In this document: piece by piece, positions 6,796-16,734 of the stretch
Layout: each line of letters starts with the position of its first letter
Position numbering within the stretch: position 1 is the first letter of the stretch
NCBI GenBank assembly: GCA_900541725.1
Contig: UQLB01000015.1
Span: forward strand, 1-61,682
Length of the DNA stretch: 61,682 nucleotides
Direction: 5' to 3'
DNA from: an uncultured Collinsella sp.
GTDB lineage: Bacteria > Actinomycetota > Coriobacteriia > Coriobacteriales > Coriobacteriaceae
Notes under the pieces: generated by a model
Seen by the model: only the letters and a program-made list of their open reading frames with translations
Database searches by the model: none
What the model was told of the DNA's origin: nothing
Program-made: the position numbers and the translations under genes

Positions 6796-8806
6796 CATGA
6801 CGCTGTTTATCGCATCGCTTGCCGTCTCGTGCATCGGTGCGCTCGCCTCGGTTCTGCTGATTCGCGCCGATAACGCCGCCAAGACCGCCGGCTGCCTGAT
6901 CGGCGCCGTCGCGGCCGCGCTGTCGTTCATCGCGGGCCTCGAGGCCGTGCTTGGCGACGTTACGTCCCTCAACACGGTCTTCTTCTTTCCGTTCGCCCGT
7001 CTCGAGCTCTTGCTCAACGGCCTTGCGGGCCTGATCGTGGTCCTCATCTCGATCCTCGCCTTTGCGGGCTTCATCTACGGTCTGTCCTACTTCGACGAGT
7101 ACCCGGGCAAGGTCGGGCGCGCCGGCTTCTTCATGAACACCTTCGTCGCCTCCATGATGCTCGTCATCACGGCCGACAACGTGTTCTGGTTCTTGGTCGC
7201 CTTTGAGCTCATGTCGCTTACGAGCTACTTCCTTGTCGTCATCGAGGAGAACAAGAACTCCATTAGGGGCGGTTGGCTCTACTTCGTCATCGCGCACGTG
7301 GGCTTCGTCCTCATCATGGCGAGCTTCCTGCTCATGACCAACGGCGTGGGCGGTTCCTTCAGCTTCAGTGGTTTCCGTACGCATGACTTTGGACCCGCCG
7401 TCTCCTCCGTGTGCTTCGTCCTCGCGTTCTTCGGATTCGGTGCAAAGGCCGGTATCATCCCGCTGCACTCCTGGCTGCCCCAGGCGCACCCCGAGGCGCC
7501 GTCCAACGTGTCCGCCCTCATGTCCGGCGGCATGATTAAGATCGGCATCCTGGGAATCCTCAAGGTCGGTCTCGACCTGCTCGCGGGTTCGGGCGTCCAG
7601 CTCTGGTGGGGCCTCATGGTCCTGGTGTTCGGATCCATCTCGTCGGTCCTGGGCGTCGTCTACGCTCTCCACGAGCACGACATCAAGCGCCTGCTGGCCT
7701 ACCACTCCGTCGAAAACATTGGCATCATCTTGCTCGGTGTCGGCGCGTCCATGACGGCGCACGCCCTGGGCAACGACGTCATCGCGACGATCGCGCTCAT
7801 GGCCGCCCTCTACCACACGCTCAACCACGCCATGTTCAAGGGCGAACTGTTCCTCGGCGCGGGCTCCCTGCTCTATGCCACGGGTACGCGCAACATGGAG
7901 AAGATGGGCGGTCTGTTCCGCCGCATGCCGGTCACGGCCGTCTGCTTCCTCATCGGTGCCCTTGCCATCTCGGCCATCCCGCCGCTCAACGGCTTCGTTT
8001 CCGAGTGGTTTACCTACCAGTCCCTGTTCAACATCTCGACGCTCTCCGACCCGGTCGTCATGGTGTTCGCCGTCGCCTCCGCGGCCGCCCTCGCCATCAC
8101 CGGTGCCCTGGCCGTCACGTGCTTCGTGAAGGCCTACGGCGTCTCGTTCGCGAGCAGCCCTCGTTCCCAGGAGGCTGCGAACGCCAAGGAGTCCCCGGCT
8201 CCGATGTTGTTCTCGCAGATGCTCCTCGCGGCCATCTGCGTGGTGCTGGGAATCGGCTCTCCCGTCATCGCCCCGGTTCTGGGCGACGTCGCCCAGAGCG
8301 TGCTTTCCGGCTCCGCCGTCACAGCCACCTCGGGCGTCTCTCTCGTGAATGAGATTTCCGGTGCCGCTACTTCCACCCCCGCGATCGCCATCGCGCTCGT
8401 GGTCCTCACCGGCCTCGCGTTCGCGTTGAGGTCCTGCCTCGGCACCAAGGCCCCCGCTAAGAAGACCGACCCTTGGGCGTGTGGCTATGAACCCAACGAG
8501 CACATGCCCGTCGTCGCCACGAGCTTCGCGTCCGACGTCGAGCTCTTCATGGGCCCGCTCTATACCCTGCGCGAGGTATGCACCAAGATCTGCTGGTCCA
8601 TCGCGCACGTGTTCCAGAAGCTCACCGGTGTCGCCCAGGGCGTCGAGCCCCTGCCCGATCGCTTCCTGGTCGATGCACCGAGCGAGGGTGCCGACAAGCT
8701 GGCCGGCCTCGCCTCCAAGATCGAGGGCGGCAACTACTCCGTATACATCTGCTACATCGTCGCGGCGCTCGTGGTCTTCTTCGTGCTCGCCGTGGTCATG
8801 GTCTAG
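6788..8806 (+). CDS. hyfB: HyfB, large antiporter-like membrane subunit of hydrogenase-4
   Basis: 672 residues, the same length as E. coli HyfB. A polytopic membrane protein of the NuoL/NuoM/Mrp antiporter family. Visible family signatures are the conserved glutamate region AFELMSLTSYFLVVIEE, the lysine helix FFGFGAKAGIIPLHSWLP with QAHPEAPSNVSALMSG, and HDIKRLLAYHSVENIGII. These charged residues in broken helices form the ion channel in complex I. Starts by overlap with hyfA, ends 17 bases before hyfC. Confidence 0.93.
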   Translation: MDSMTLFIASLAVSCIGALASVLLIRADNAAKTAGCLIGAVAAALSFIAGLEAVLGDVTSLNTVFFFPFARLELLLNGLAGLIVVLISILAFAGFIYGLSYFDEYPGKVGRAGFFMNTFVASMMLVITADNVFWFLVAFELMSLTSYFLVVIEENKNSIRGGWLYFVIAHVGFVLIMASFLLMTNGVGGSFSFSGFRTHDFGPAVSSVCFVLAFFGFGAKAGIIPLHSWLPQAHPEAPSNVSALMSGGMIKIGILGILKVGLDLLAGSGVQLWWGLMVLVFGSISSVLGVVYALHEHDIKRLLAYHSVENIGIILLGVGASMTAHALGNDVIATIALMAALYHTLNHAMFKGELFLGAGSLLYATGTRNMEKMGGLFRRMPVTAVCFLIGALAISAIPPLNGFVSEWFTYQSLFNISTLSDPVVMVFAVASAAALAITGALAVTCFVKAYGVSFASSPRSQEAANAKESPAPMLFSQMLLAAICVVLGIGSPVIAPVLGDVAQSVLSGSAVTATSGVSLVNEISGAATSTPAIAIALVVLTGLAFALRSCLGTKAPAKKTDPWACGYEPNEHMPVVATSFASDVELFMGPLYTLREVCTKICWSIAHVFQKLTGVAQGVEPLPDRFLVDAPSEGADKLAGLASKIEGGNYSVYICYIVAALVVFFVLAVVMV

Positions 8807-8823
8807 AGAGGGGAGAGGATATT

Positions 8824-9747
8824 ATGAACATCGTTCTTGCGATAGCGCAGGGCCTCGTGGTCATGCTGGTCGCGCCCTTCTTCTCCGGCCTCGCCCGTGT
8901 GATTCGCGCGAAGATGCACAATCGCCGCGGTCCGTCCATCCTTCAGGATTACCGGGACCTCGCGAAGCTCATGGCGCGTCCCGAGTCCGTGAGTTCCGAC
9001 TCGAGTTTCGTGCTGCGCATCATGCCGCCGCTGTTCCTCGCGGTGTCGTTCATGCTCGCCATGGGCCTGCCCATGTTCACGCTCGAGAGCCCCATGCCCG
9101 TCTTCGGTGACGCCATCACCATCATGTACGCGCTCGCGCTGTCCCGCTTCTTCTTCGCGCTGTCCGGCGTGGATTCCTCCAACGCCTACGCGGGCTTCGG
9201 CGGTATCCGCGAGCTCCTCATGAGCGTGCTCATCGAGCCGTCCATGCTCATCGCGCTGTTTACCGTCGCCATCGTGTGCGGCTCCACGGACATTGCGACC
9301 ATGGGTCAGCACATCGTTACGGGCAACGTCTCGAGCGTCGTTGCCGTCATCCTCGCCGGCGTCGCCTTTGCGGCCGCCTGTTACATGGAGCTCGGCAAGC
9401 TTCCGTTCGATCAGGCCGAAGCCGAGCAGGAGCTCCAGGAGGGCCCGCTCGCCGAGCTCTCCGGCCCGTCCCTGGCCATGATGAAGCTCGCCATGGGCAT
9501 GAAGCAGGTCGTGGTCGTCGCTTGGTTCACCTCCATCTTCATCCCCTGGGGAGAGCCCGCGACCATCGGCGTCACCGCTCTCGTGGGCGCCGTCGTCTTC
9601 CTCGTCAAGTGCCTGGTCGATTTCGTCGTCTGCGGCGTGCTCGAGAATTCCGTTTCCCGTTCGCGCTTCAAGGTGCTCGGTAACCAGACCTGGGCCGTCG
9701 TCGGCATCGCGGTCCTCGCGTTCGTCTTCGTTGTCGTAGGCGTGTAG
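8824..9747 (+). CDS. hyfC: HyfC, NuoH-like membrane anchor subunit
   Basis: 307 residues from the ATG at 8824, after GGGGAGAGG. A NuoH/HycD/EchB family protein with about eight membrane segments. The family motifs GLARVIRAKMHNRRGPSILQ near the N-terminus and ELGKLPFDQAEAEQELQEG in the middle are present; the acidic loop of the second contacts the catalytic subunits at the quinone-like site of complex I relatives. It anchors the hydrogenase HyfG/HyfI to the membrane arm. Confidence 0.93.
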   Translation: MNIVLAIAQGLVVMLVAPFFSGLARVIRAKMHNRRGPSILQDYRDLAKLMARPESVSSDSSFVLRIMPPLFLAVSFMLAMGLPMFTLESPMPVFGDAITIMYALALSRFFFALSGVDSSNAYAGFGGIRELLMSVLIEPSMLIALFTVAIVCGSTDIATMGQHIVTGNVSSVVAVILAGVAFAAACYMELGKLPFDQAEAEQELQEGPLAELSGPSLAMMKLAMGMKQVVVVAWFTSIFIPWGEPATIGVTALVGAVVFLVKCLVDFVVCGVLENSVSRSRFKVLGNQTWAVVGIAVLAFVFVVVGV

Positions 9748-9763
9748 GGAGAAGGGAGAAACT

Positions 9764-11221
9764 ATGTCAATCGAATTGAGCTTGTCCCTCTTTGCCATGG
9801 TGGCGATCGCCGTCCCCATGCTGGGCTCCCTGCTCATCGTCATGCTGCCGCGTCCCTACGCTAAATGGATCTGCGCCTTCGCCGGCGGCATCGCCACGGT
9901 CGCTTCCGTTGGCTTGGCTGCGACGTTTGCCGGAAACGGCATGAACGCGGTCGATGTAACCTGGGCGAGTATGGGCCAGACCTTGGTCATGGGCTTCATT
10001 TTCGACCGGATGAGCACGCTGCTCGCACCCGCGTTCGTCACTATCGGTCTGCTCGTCGTCATCTATTCGTTCCCGTACATGAGCGATAAGAACAAGGAGC
10101 ATCCCGACGCGCCCCGTCGCCGCTTCTACGTGTACTTCTCCACGTTTATCGGCGCCATGGCCGGTCTCGCCTACAGCTCCACCATCGTCGGCCAGCTCGT
10201 TTTCTTCGAGATCACCGGCGTGTGCTCCTGGGGCCTCATCAGCTACTACATGACGCCCACGGCCAAGAAGGCCGGTATGAAGGCGCTCATCATCACCCAC
10301 ATCGGCGCTTTGGGACTCTACATCGGCGCGGCCTTCCTGTTCGCCGGAACCGGCACGTTCGCGCTGAGCGCGATCTCTCAGCTCGACGCCGGTATGAAGA
10401 CCGTCGTGCTGCTGCTCATCCTGTTCGCCGCTTGGGCCAAGTCCGCCCAGTTCCCGCTTTACATGTGGCTGCCCTCCGCAATGGAGGCCCCCACGCCCGT
10501 TTCCGCCTACCTCCATGGCGCGTCCATGGTTAAGGTCGGCGTGTGCGTGTTCGCCCGCGCTCTTGCGAGCGCCGGCGATATTCCCGAGATCGTCGGCTGG
10601 GTCGCCATCATCGACGCCGTTGTGACCATGCTCTTCGGCTTCCTCATGTACCTGCCCCAGAAGGATATGAAGCGCCTGCTTGCCTTCTCGACGATCGCGC
10701 AGCTCGCCTACGTGTTCTTCGGCCTGGGCCTCTCCGTGTTCGGAAGCCAGATGGCGTTCAACGGCGCCGTCGAGCACATCTTCAACCACGCGTTCACCAA
10801 GACCCTGTTCTTCCTCATCGCCGGCTCCCTCAGCTTCACGCTGGGAACCCGTATGCTGCCCAAGATCCAGGGCCTCATGAAGAAGTACCCGGTCACGGGC
10901 GTGGGCTTCGCGGTCGCCGCGACCGCTATCGCCGGCGTGCCCCCCATGAGCACGTTCTTCTCCAAGTTCCAGATCATTTCCGGTGGCTTCGCGGTTGGTG
11001 CTACCAACACGGTCATTTTCGTCCTCGTGTGCGTCATGGTCGTCGAGACCGTCGCCACCTTCGCATGGTTCCTGCGTTGGATGGGTAAGGTCCTGCCCGG
11101 TGAGCCGAGCGAGACCGTGGCCGCCGGCCAGCCCCTTCCGCGTGCCATGGCGTTCGTGTTCGTCGTCCTCATGATCATGGTCGTCGTCGCCGGTCCTCTG
11201 TCCTCTAGTTGGATGGGTTAG
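9764..11221 (+). CDS. hyfD: HyfD, antiporter-like membrane subunit
   Basis: 485 residues (E. coli HyfD has 479). Another NuoL/MrpA-type proton-conducting protein with motifs FFEITGVCSWGLISYYM, AKSAQFPLYMWLPSAMEAP followed by TPVSAYLHGASMVKVG, and KDMKRLLAFSTIAQLAYV. Its presence separates the Hyf (hydrogenase-4, FHL-2) type from the smaller Hyc type, which lacks it. GGGAGAAGGGAG precedes the ATG; the stop is 10 bases before hyfE. Confidence 0.93.
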   Translation: MSIELSLSLFAMVAIAVPMLGSLLIVMLPRPYAKWICAFAGGIATVASVGLAATFAGNGMNAVDVTWASMGQTLVMGFIFDRMSTLLAPAFVTIGLLVVIYSFPYMSDKNKEHPDAPRRRFYVYFSTFIGAMAGLAYSSTIVGQLVFFEITGVCSWGLISYYMTPTAKKAGMKALIITHIGALGLYIGAAFLFAGTGTFALSAISQLDAGMKTVVLLLILFAAWAKSAQFPLYMWLPSAMEAPTPVSAYLHGASMVKVGVCVFARALASAGDIPEIVGWVAIIDAVVTMLFGFLMYLPQKDMKRLLAFSTIAQLAYVFFGLGLSVFGSQMAFNGAVEHIFNHAFTKTLFFLIAGSLSFTLGTRMLPKIQGLMKKYPVTGVGFAVAATAIAGVPPMSTFFSKFQIISGGFAVGATNTVIFVLVCVMVVETVATFAWFLRWMGKVLPGEPSETVAAGQPLPRAMAFVFVVLMIMVVVAGPLSSSWMG

Positions 11222-11231
11222 GAGGTAGGAC

Positions 11232-11885
11232 ATGGGTTATTCGTTAGTCAATATCCTGGGCGGTCTTCTGATCGTGACCTCCACCATGGTGGTCGTCTCA
11301 AAGACCATCCCGTCCGCCATCAAGTGGTACGCGATCCAGTCGGTTGTCCTGGTGGGCGTGCTGCTCACCCTGGGCCTCACCACCGGTGCCACCGAGCTTC
11401 TCATGTGGGCCGCGTCGGCCTTCGTCACCAAGGTGATCCTCGTTCCGTTCATTCTCAACCGTGCCTACAAGAAGATGGGTTCGCCTGCCGATAGCACGCT
11501 GACCTCCTCCATCAAGCCGGCTTGGACCATCATCCTCACCGGTCTGGAGGTGGCCATCTGCTTCGCGGTGGTCACGCGCCTGAGCCTGCCCACCGCCGAG
11601 GTGGCTACTCCGGCCCTGGCCATCAGCTTCGCGCACTTCTTCGTCGGCCTCACGTGCATCATCTCGCAGCGCAACATCCTCAAGCAGATCTTCGGGTACT
11701 GCCTTATGGAGAACGGTAGCCACGTGACGCTCGCCCTGCTCGCGCCCACGGCCCCCGAGATCATCGAGATTGGTATCGCCACCGACGCCATCTTCGCCGT
11801 CATCATCATGTCCGCCGTCGTCGTGAGGATCTGGAACGACACCAAGTCGCTCGACTCGCACGACCTGACCGAATTGAAGGGGTAG
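11232..11885 (+). CDS. hyfE: HyfE, small membrane subunit
   Basis: 217 residues (E. coli HyfE 216), with about seven hydrophobic helices and few polar loops. Its N- and C-terminal parts correspond to NuoK-like helices in structural comparisons of hydrogenase-4. RBS GGAGG is placed just before the ATG. It sits between HyfD and HyfF, the order found in E. coli. Little in the sequence speaks to a catalytic role; it is a structural part of the membrane arm. Confidence 0.92.
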   Translation: MGYSLVNILGGLLIVTSTMVVVSKTIPSAIKWYAIQSVVLVGVLLTLGLTTGATELLMWAASAFVTKVILVPFILNRAYKKMGSPADSTLTSSIKPAWTIILTGLEVAICFAVVTRLSLPTAEVATPALAISFAHFFVGLTCIISQRNILKQIFGYCLMENGSHVTLALLAPTAPEIIEIGIATDAIFAVIIMSAVVVRIWNDTKSLDSHDLTELKG

Positions 11886-11888
11886 GCC

Positions 11889-13454
11889 ATGGATGTTTCA
11901 ATGCTGACGGTCGCCCTGCTCGCTTGTCCCCTCGTGTTCTCCCTGGTCATGGCTGCGCTCCCCAAGATGACGTCCTACAACGTCTTCGCGGGGCTCAACA
12001 CCATCTCCGTCGCGGCGACCCTCGTCCTTTCGGTCGTCACCGCGGGAACCATGCTCTCGAGCGGGCAGAATATCGACGCTTTGGGCCTGTGGCTCCATCT
12101 CGATTCGCTCTCGTCGATCTTCGTCCTTCTGGTAGGCATCATCGGGTTCATCACCGGCGTGTACTCCATCTCCTATATCAAGATCGATATCGAGGAGAAA
12201 ACCATGCCGGCCGAGCGCGCCAAGCAGTACTACGCGCTGTTCAGCCTGTTCGTCTTTACGATGCTGCTCGCCTGCCTGTCCAACAACATCATCCTCACCT
12301 GGGCGGCGGTCGAGGCCACCACGCTGTCGACCGTGTTCCTCGTGGGCATCTACAAGAATAAGCAGGCGCTCGAGGCGTCTTGGAAGTACGCGATGGTCTG
12401 CACCGCCGGCGTGGCCTTCGGCCTGTTCGGCACACTGCTCATCTATGCGAACGCCGCCGATATCATGCCCAACGCGCATGAGGCCGCGTTCCTTACCTCC
12501 ATCATGCCCTACGCCGACCAGTTCGACCCGATGCTCGTGCGCCTCGCGTTCGCGTTCATCGTCATCGGCTTCGGCACCAAGGCGGGCCTGTTCCCCATGC
12601 ACACCTGGCTGCCCGACGCACACTCCCAGGCTCCGAGCCCGGTCTCCGCGCTGCTCTCGGGCGTGCTGCTCAAGTGCGCCATGCTGGTGATCATCCGCTT
12701 CTACTCCCTGTCCATCATCACGGTGGGCGACACCTATCCGCGAACGCTCCTGCTCATCCTGGGCACGCTGTCCATCCTGGTGGCCGCCCTGTGCATCTTC
12801 AAGCAGGACGATATCAAGCGCCGCTTCGCGTACTCCTCCGTCGATAACGTCGGCGTGGTCGCGCTGTGCCTGGGTATCGGTGGTCCGCTCGGTATCGCCG
12901 CCTGTCTGCTGCACTGCATCTTCCATGGCTTCACCAAGGCGCTCGCCTTCTGCATGGCCGGTAACATCCAGCACCTCTACCACACCCGCGACCTGAACAA
13001 GATCAAGGGCGTCGTCGAGATCGCGCCCATCACGGCCGCGCTCACCATCGTCGCTCTGCTCGCGCTCGCTGCTTTCCCGCCGTTCGCCCTGTTCATCTCC
13101 GAGTTCCTCACCTTCGTGGCCGGCGTCCAGTCCGGTCCCATCTGGGTGGTCGTGCTCGTGGCCATCGGTCTCACCGGCGTGTACTTTGCCCTTACCGGCA
13201 TCGCGCTGAAGTCCATCTTCGGCAAGGCGCCCGAGGGTATGAAGCGCCACGAGGTGCCCGCCCTCATGATCATCCCCGAGATTGCCCTTGCGATCGTGGT
13301 CATGTGGTTCGGTATCGCCACGCCGGTCGCCATCACGAGCGGCGTCGAGGATGCCACGTCCGTCGTTTTGAACCAGAGCGTCGAAGAGCTCCACGAGGTT
13401 CCTCTCTACCGCATGGTGTTTAGCTCCCAGACCAAGACAAGCGAGGTGAATTAG
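11889..13454 (+). CDS. hyfF: HyfF, antiporter-like membrane subunit
   Basis: 521 residues (E. coli HyfF 526). Third antiporter-like subunit, with AVEATTLSTVFLVGIYKN, GFGTKAGLFPMHTWLPDAHS, SPVSALLSGVLLK and DDIKRRFAYSSVDNVGVV. Three such subunits in one complex suggest that H2 evolution from formate is coupled to ion translocation; that is inferred from complex I relatives and has been debated for Hyf. The gene starts three bases after the hyfE stop and ends four bases before hyfG. Confidence 0.93.
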   Translation: MDVSMLTVALLACPLVFSLVMAALPKMTSYNVFAGLNTISVAATLVLSVVTAGTMLSSGQNIDALGLWLHLDSLSSIFVLLVGIIGFITGVYSISYIKIDIEEKTMPAERAKQYYALFSLFVFTMLLACLSNNIILTWAAVEATTLSTVFLVGIYKNKQALEASWKYAMVCTAGVAFGLFGTLLIYANAADIMPNAHEAAFLTSIMPYADQFDPMLVRLAFAFIVIGFGTKAGLFPMHTWLPDAHSQAPSPVSALLSGVLLKCAMLVIIRFYSLSIITVGDTYPRTLLLILGTLSILVAALCIFKQDDIKRRFAYSSVDNVGVVALCLGIGGPLGIAACLLHCIFHGFTKALAFCMAGNIQHLYHTRDLNKIKGVVEIAPITAALTIVALLALAAFPPFALFISEFLTFVAGVQSGPIWVVVLVAIGLTGVYFALTGIALKSIFGKAPEGMKRHEVPALMIIPEIALAIVVMWFGIATPVAITSGVEDATSVVLNQSVEELHEVPLYRMVFSSQTKTSEVN

Positions 13455-13458
13455 CGCC

Positions 13459-15231
13459 ATGGCAGAACCTGAAAAGAAGGTCTACGCCCGTCGCTGCGAG
13501 AGCCATGTCGAGGCCCTGCGCCGCGCTGTTCCGGGCTGCATCGAGAAGGTCGAGTGGCAGTGCGAGGACCAGCTGACGATCACCGTCAAGCAGGACAAGC
13601 TGCCCGAGGCCGTCCACTACCTGTACTACGAGCGCTACGGCTGGATTCCCGTGATCATCGGCAACGATGAGCGCAGCCTGTGCGGCCGTTACGCCGTGTA
13701 CTATGTCATCTCCATGGAGGGGGAGGATCCCGGTTGGGTGACCGTGCGCACCGAGGTCGATCCCGCCAAGATGACGTTCCCGTCCGTGACACCGTTCGTC
13801 CCCGCCTGTGTGTGGGGCGAGCGCGAGCTTCGCGACATGTTCGGCCTGATCCCCGAGGGTCTGCCCGACCGCCGTCGCCTGGTGCTGCCCGACGATTGGC
13901 CCAGCGGCCTGTACCCGCTGCGCAAGGACTCCATGGACTACCGCTTCCGTCCCGCTCCCGCGAGTGATATGGAAAACTACGAGTTCTTGGCCGATACCAA
14001 GGGCAAGGAGACGACGCTTGTCCCCATGGGCCCGTTGCACATTACCTCCGACGAGCCCGGCCACTTCCGCCTGTTCGTTGAGGGCGAGACGATCGTCGAC
14101 GCCGACTACCGTCTGTTCTACGTGCACCGCGGCATGGAGAAGGTCGCCGAGACGCGCCTGAACTATGACGCCGTGACGTTCCTCGCCGACCGCATCTGCG
14201 GCATCTGCGGCTGCGCCCACTCGGTGGCCTATGCCGAGGCCGTCGAGCGCGCCCAGGGCATCCATGTCCCGCCGCGCGCCCAGTACATCCGCGCCATCAT
14301 GCTCGAGGTCGAGCGTCTGCACTCGCATCTGCTCAACATTGGCCTGGCGTCGCACTACACGGGCTTCGACTCCGGCTTCCAGCAGTTCTTCCGCGTCCGC
14401 GAGAAGTCCATGGATCTGGCCGAGAAGCTCTCCGGTCACCGCAAGACCTACGGCCTCAACGTGATCGGCGGCGTGCGTCGCGACATTTTGGCCGAGCAGA
14501 AGCTCTCCACGCTCACGACCATCCACCAGCTGCGCTCCGAGGTTCAGGAACTCGTCGACGTCTTGCTCTCCACGCCCAACTTTATTGAGCGTACGAGTGG
14601 CATCGGCATCTTGGATCGCAAGATCGCACGCGACTTCTCGCCGGTCGGCCCGCTCATGCGTGGCTCGGGCTATGCCCGCGACGTGCGCTTTGACCATCCC
14701 TTCGACGGCTACGCCGATCCGGACGTCCAAAAGATGCACGCCGCCACGGCCGACACCTGCGATGCCTTCGGCCGTACCGCCGTTCGCATCCAGGAGGTCT
14801 ATGATTCGATCGACATGATCGAGACCATGCTCGAGAACTGCCCGTCGGGCCCCATCCTCACCACGGATTGGGAGTACACCCCGCATAAGTACGCCATCGG
14901 CGCCACCGAGGCGCCGCGCGGCGAGGACGTGCACTGGGCCATGCTCGGCAACAACCAGAAGTGCTACCGCTGGCGCGCCAAGGCCGCCACGTACAGCAAC
15001 TGGCCGGTCCTGCGCTACATGTTCCGCGGCAACACCGTGGGTGACGCTGCGTTGATCGTCGGCTCGCTCGACCCGTGCTACTCCTGCACCGACCGCGTGA
15101 CGGTGACCGATGTCGCCGCCAAGCGCGACCACGTGCTCGACAAGGAGCAGTTCGAGAACGTCTGGCGCGACAAGTCGCCGCTTGCGGGCGAGGGCACCAT
15201 GGCCGCTCCGCTCGATGAGGAGGCGCTCTAA
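13459..15231 (+). CDS. hyfG: HyfG, [NiFe]-hydrogenase large subunit fused to NuoC-like domain
   Basis: 590 residues. Residues about 1-170 are NuoC-like, the rest NuoD/HycE-like. The four nickel ligands are visible: C247 and C250 in RICGICGCAH, C540 and C543 in DPCYSCTDR. Roughly 45 residues follow the last cysteine and would be removed by the endopeptidase HycI after nickel insertion. The subunit reduces protons to H2 at the NiFe centre on the cytoplasmic side. It shares a junction of five bases with the previous gene and one base with hyfH. Confidence 0.95.
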   Translation: MAEPEKKVYARRCESHVEALRRAVPGCIEKVEWQCEDQLTITVKQDKLPEAVHYLYYERYGWIPVIIGNDERSLCGRYAVYYVISMEGEDPGWVTVRTEVDPAKMTFPSVTPFVPACVWGERELRDMFGLIPEGLPDRRRLVLPDDWPSGLYPLRKDSMDYRFRPAPASDMENYEFLADTKGKETTLVPMGPLHITSDEPGHFRLFVEGETIVDADYRLFYVHRGMEKVAETRLNYDAVTFLADRICGICGCAHSVAYAEAVERAQGIHVPPRAQYIRAIMLEVERLHSHLLNIGLASHYTGFDSGFQQFFRVREKSMDLAEKLSGHRKTYGLNVIGGVRRDILAEQKLSTLTTIHQLRSEVQELVDVLLSTPNFIERTSGIGILDRKIARDFSPVGPLMRGSGYARDVRFDHPFDGYADPDVQKMHAATADTCDAFGRTAVRIQEVYDSIDMIETMLENCPSGPILTTDWEYTPHKYAIGATEAPRGEDVHWAMLGNNQKCYRWRAKAATYSNWPVLRYMFRGNTVGDAALIVGSLDPCYSCTDRVTVTDVAAKRDHVLDKEQFENVWRDKSPLAGEGTMAAPLDEEAL

Positions 15232-15232
15232 T

Positions 15233-15949
15233 ATGCTGAAGCTTTGGAAGGTTAACGCCAAGGCCGGCGACGCGACGGTCAAGTACCCGTTTGCGCCGTT
15301 CCCCACCAACAAGGACATGCGCGGCAAGCCCGAGCACAATGCCGAGCTCTGCATCGCCTGCGGTGCCTGCGGCGTGGCGTGCCCGGCCGATGCCATTCGC
15401 ATGGACACCGACCTTGCGGCCGATACCATCACCTGGTCGATCGACTACGGTCGCTGCATCTTTTGCGGCCGCTGTGAGGAAGCCTGCCCCATGGAGGCCA
15501 TCAAGCTCACCGAGGAGTTTGAGCTGGCCGTCATGAGCAAGGACGACCTCACCAGCAAGAGCGTCTATACGCTCGAGCACTGCTCGCGCTGCGGCAAGCC
15601 GTTCGCCCCGCACAAGGAGATCGACTACGCCAAGCGCCTGCTGCAAGAGGCCGGCGGCATGGAGGCCAAGCAGGCCGCCCGTACCGTCGGTATGTGCCAG
15701 GAGTGCAAGCGCGAGCTCGACGCCCTGCGCGCCGCCTCGGCCGTAAAGACCGGCAACGCGCACGGCATGGCTGCCAACGAGACGCTTGCGTCCGGTGAGC
15801 CTCAGGGCCCCGGCATGGAGTATCTGGGCGGCCACGGTGTGAACCCGGAGTATATCGACCGCGAGCTTAACCCCGATGCGCCCGAGATTCCCGCCGGTCC
15901 GGCGCCGGTCGAGGGCATCATCATGGATTTTGAAACGAAGGAGGAGTAA
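15233..15949 (+). CDS. hyfH: HyfH, NuoI-like ferredoxin with C-terminal Cys extension
   Basis: 238 residues from the ATG at 15233, one base after the hyfG stop. Two [4Fe-4S] motifs, CIACGACGVACP and CIFCGRCEEACP, lie at about residues 39-90, as in HycF/HyfH (about 180 residues in E. coli). The extra C-terminal part has CSRCGKP and CQECKREL, two CxxC pairs that look like a zinc or further cluster site, then an acidic tail. It relays electrons to HyfI. Other domain order is as in the family. Confidence 0.9.
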   Translation: MLKLWKVNAKAGDATVKYPFAPFPTNKDMRGKPEHNAELCIACGACGVACPADAIRMDTDLAADTITWSIDYGRCIFCGRCEEACPMEAIKLTEEFELAVMSKDDLTSKSVYTLEHCSRCGKPFAPHKEIDYAKRLLQEAGGMEAKQAARTVGMCQECKRELDALRAASAVKTGNAHGMAANETLASGEPQGPGMEYLGGHGVNPEYIDRELNPDAPEIPAGPAPVEGIIMDFETKEE

Positions 15950-15951
15950 CC

Positions 15952-16734
15952 ATGGCCGAACCCACGCTTTTGCCCGAGCGGCTTCAGTACCGCCCGACCA
16001 AGATCGAGCTCGACGAGAGCATCGAGAAGGCCAAGGCGACCCTTCTTAAGAAGATCAAGCGCTCGGTGTACGTCTACCGCGTTGACTGCGGCGGCTGCAA
16101 CGGCTGCGAGATCGAGATCTTCGGTTCCATCACGCCCGTCTTCGACGTCGAGCGCTTTGGCATCAAGGTCGTGCCTTCGCCCCGTCACGCCGATGTGCTG
16201 CTGTACACCGGTGCCGTGACGCGTGCCATGCGCATGCCGGCCCTGCGCGCCTTTGAGGCCGCACCCGATCCCAAGATCGTGGTGTCCTATGGCGCGTGCG
16301 GCTGCACCGGTGGCATCTTCTACGACAACTACTGCGTCTGGGGCGGCACGGATAAGATTTTGCCGGTCGATGTCTACATCCCCGGCTGCCCGCCCAGCCC
16401 CGCGCAGACCGTCTACGGCTTTGCCATGGCGCTCGGTCTGCTGGACCAAAAGCTCCATGCCGAGACCACGGTGGAGGCCGCCGGCGAGCAGGCCGATATC
16501 CTGCACCCCGGCGTGCCGTACAAGCTGCGCGTTGCCATCGAGCGCGAGGCTCGCGCCATGAGCGGCTACCGTTACGGCCGCGACCTGGCCAACGAGTTTA
16601 TGGATACGCTCGAGGGCGCGCCCAAGGGTGATATCCGAGGTGCCATGGCGCTGCTCATCGACAAGCAGGACGATCCGCGCCGCGTTGAGGTCTACTCGGC
16701 GCTGCAGGATCTGGTGCTGGCCGGAGGTCACTAG
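15952..16734 (+). CDS. hyfI: HyfI, [NiFe]-hydrogenase small subunit
   Basis: 260 residues, NuoB/HycG family. Ligands for the proximal [4Fe-4S] cluster are visible: C46 and C49/C52 in VDCGGCNGC, the cysteines of SYGACGCTGGIF, and YIPGCPPSP. It forms the electron-transfer core with HyfG. Start three bases after the hyfH stop; stop directly abuts the next ATG. Confidence 0.94.
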   Translation: MAEPTLLPERLQYRPTKIELDESIEKAKATLLKKIKRSVYVYRVDCGGCNGCEIEIFGSITPVFDVERFGIKVVPSPRHADVLLYTGAVTRAMRMPALRAFEAAPDPKIVVSYGACGCTGGIFYDNYCVWGGTDKILPVDVYIPGCPPSPAQTVYGFAMALGLLDQKLHAETTVEAAGEQADILHPGVPYKLRVAIEREARAMSGYRYGRDLANEFMDTLEGAPKGDIRGAMALLIDKQDDPRRVEVYSALQDLVLAGGH

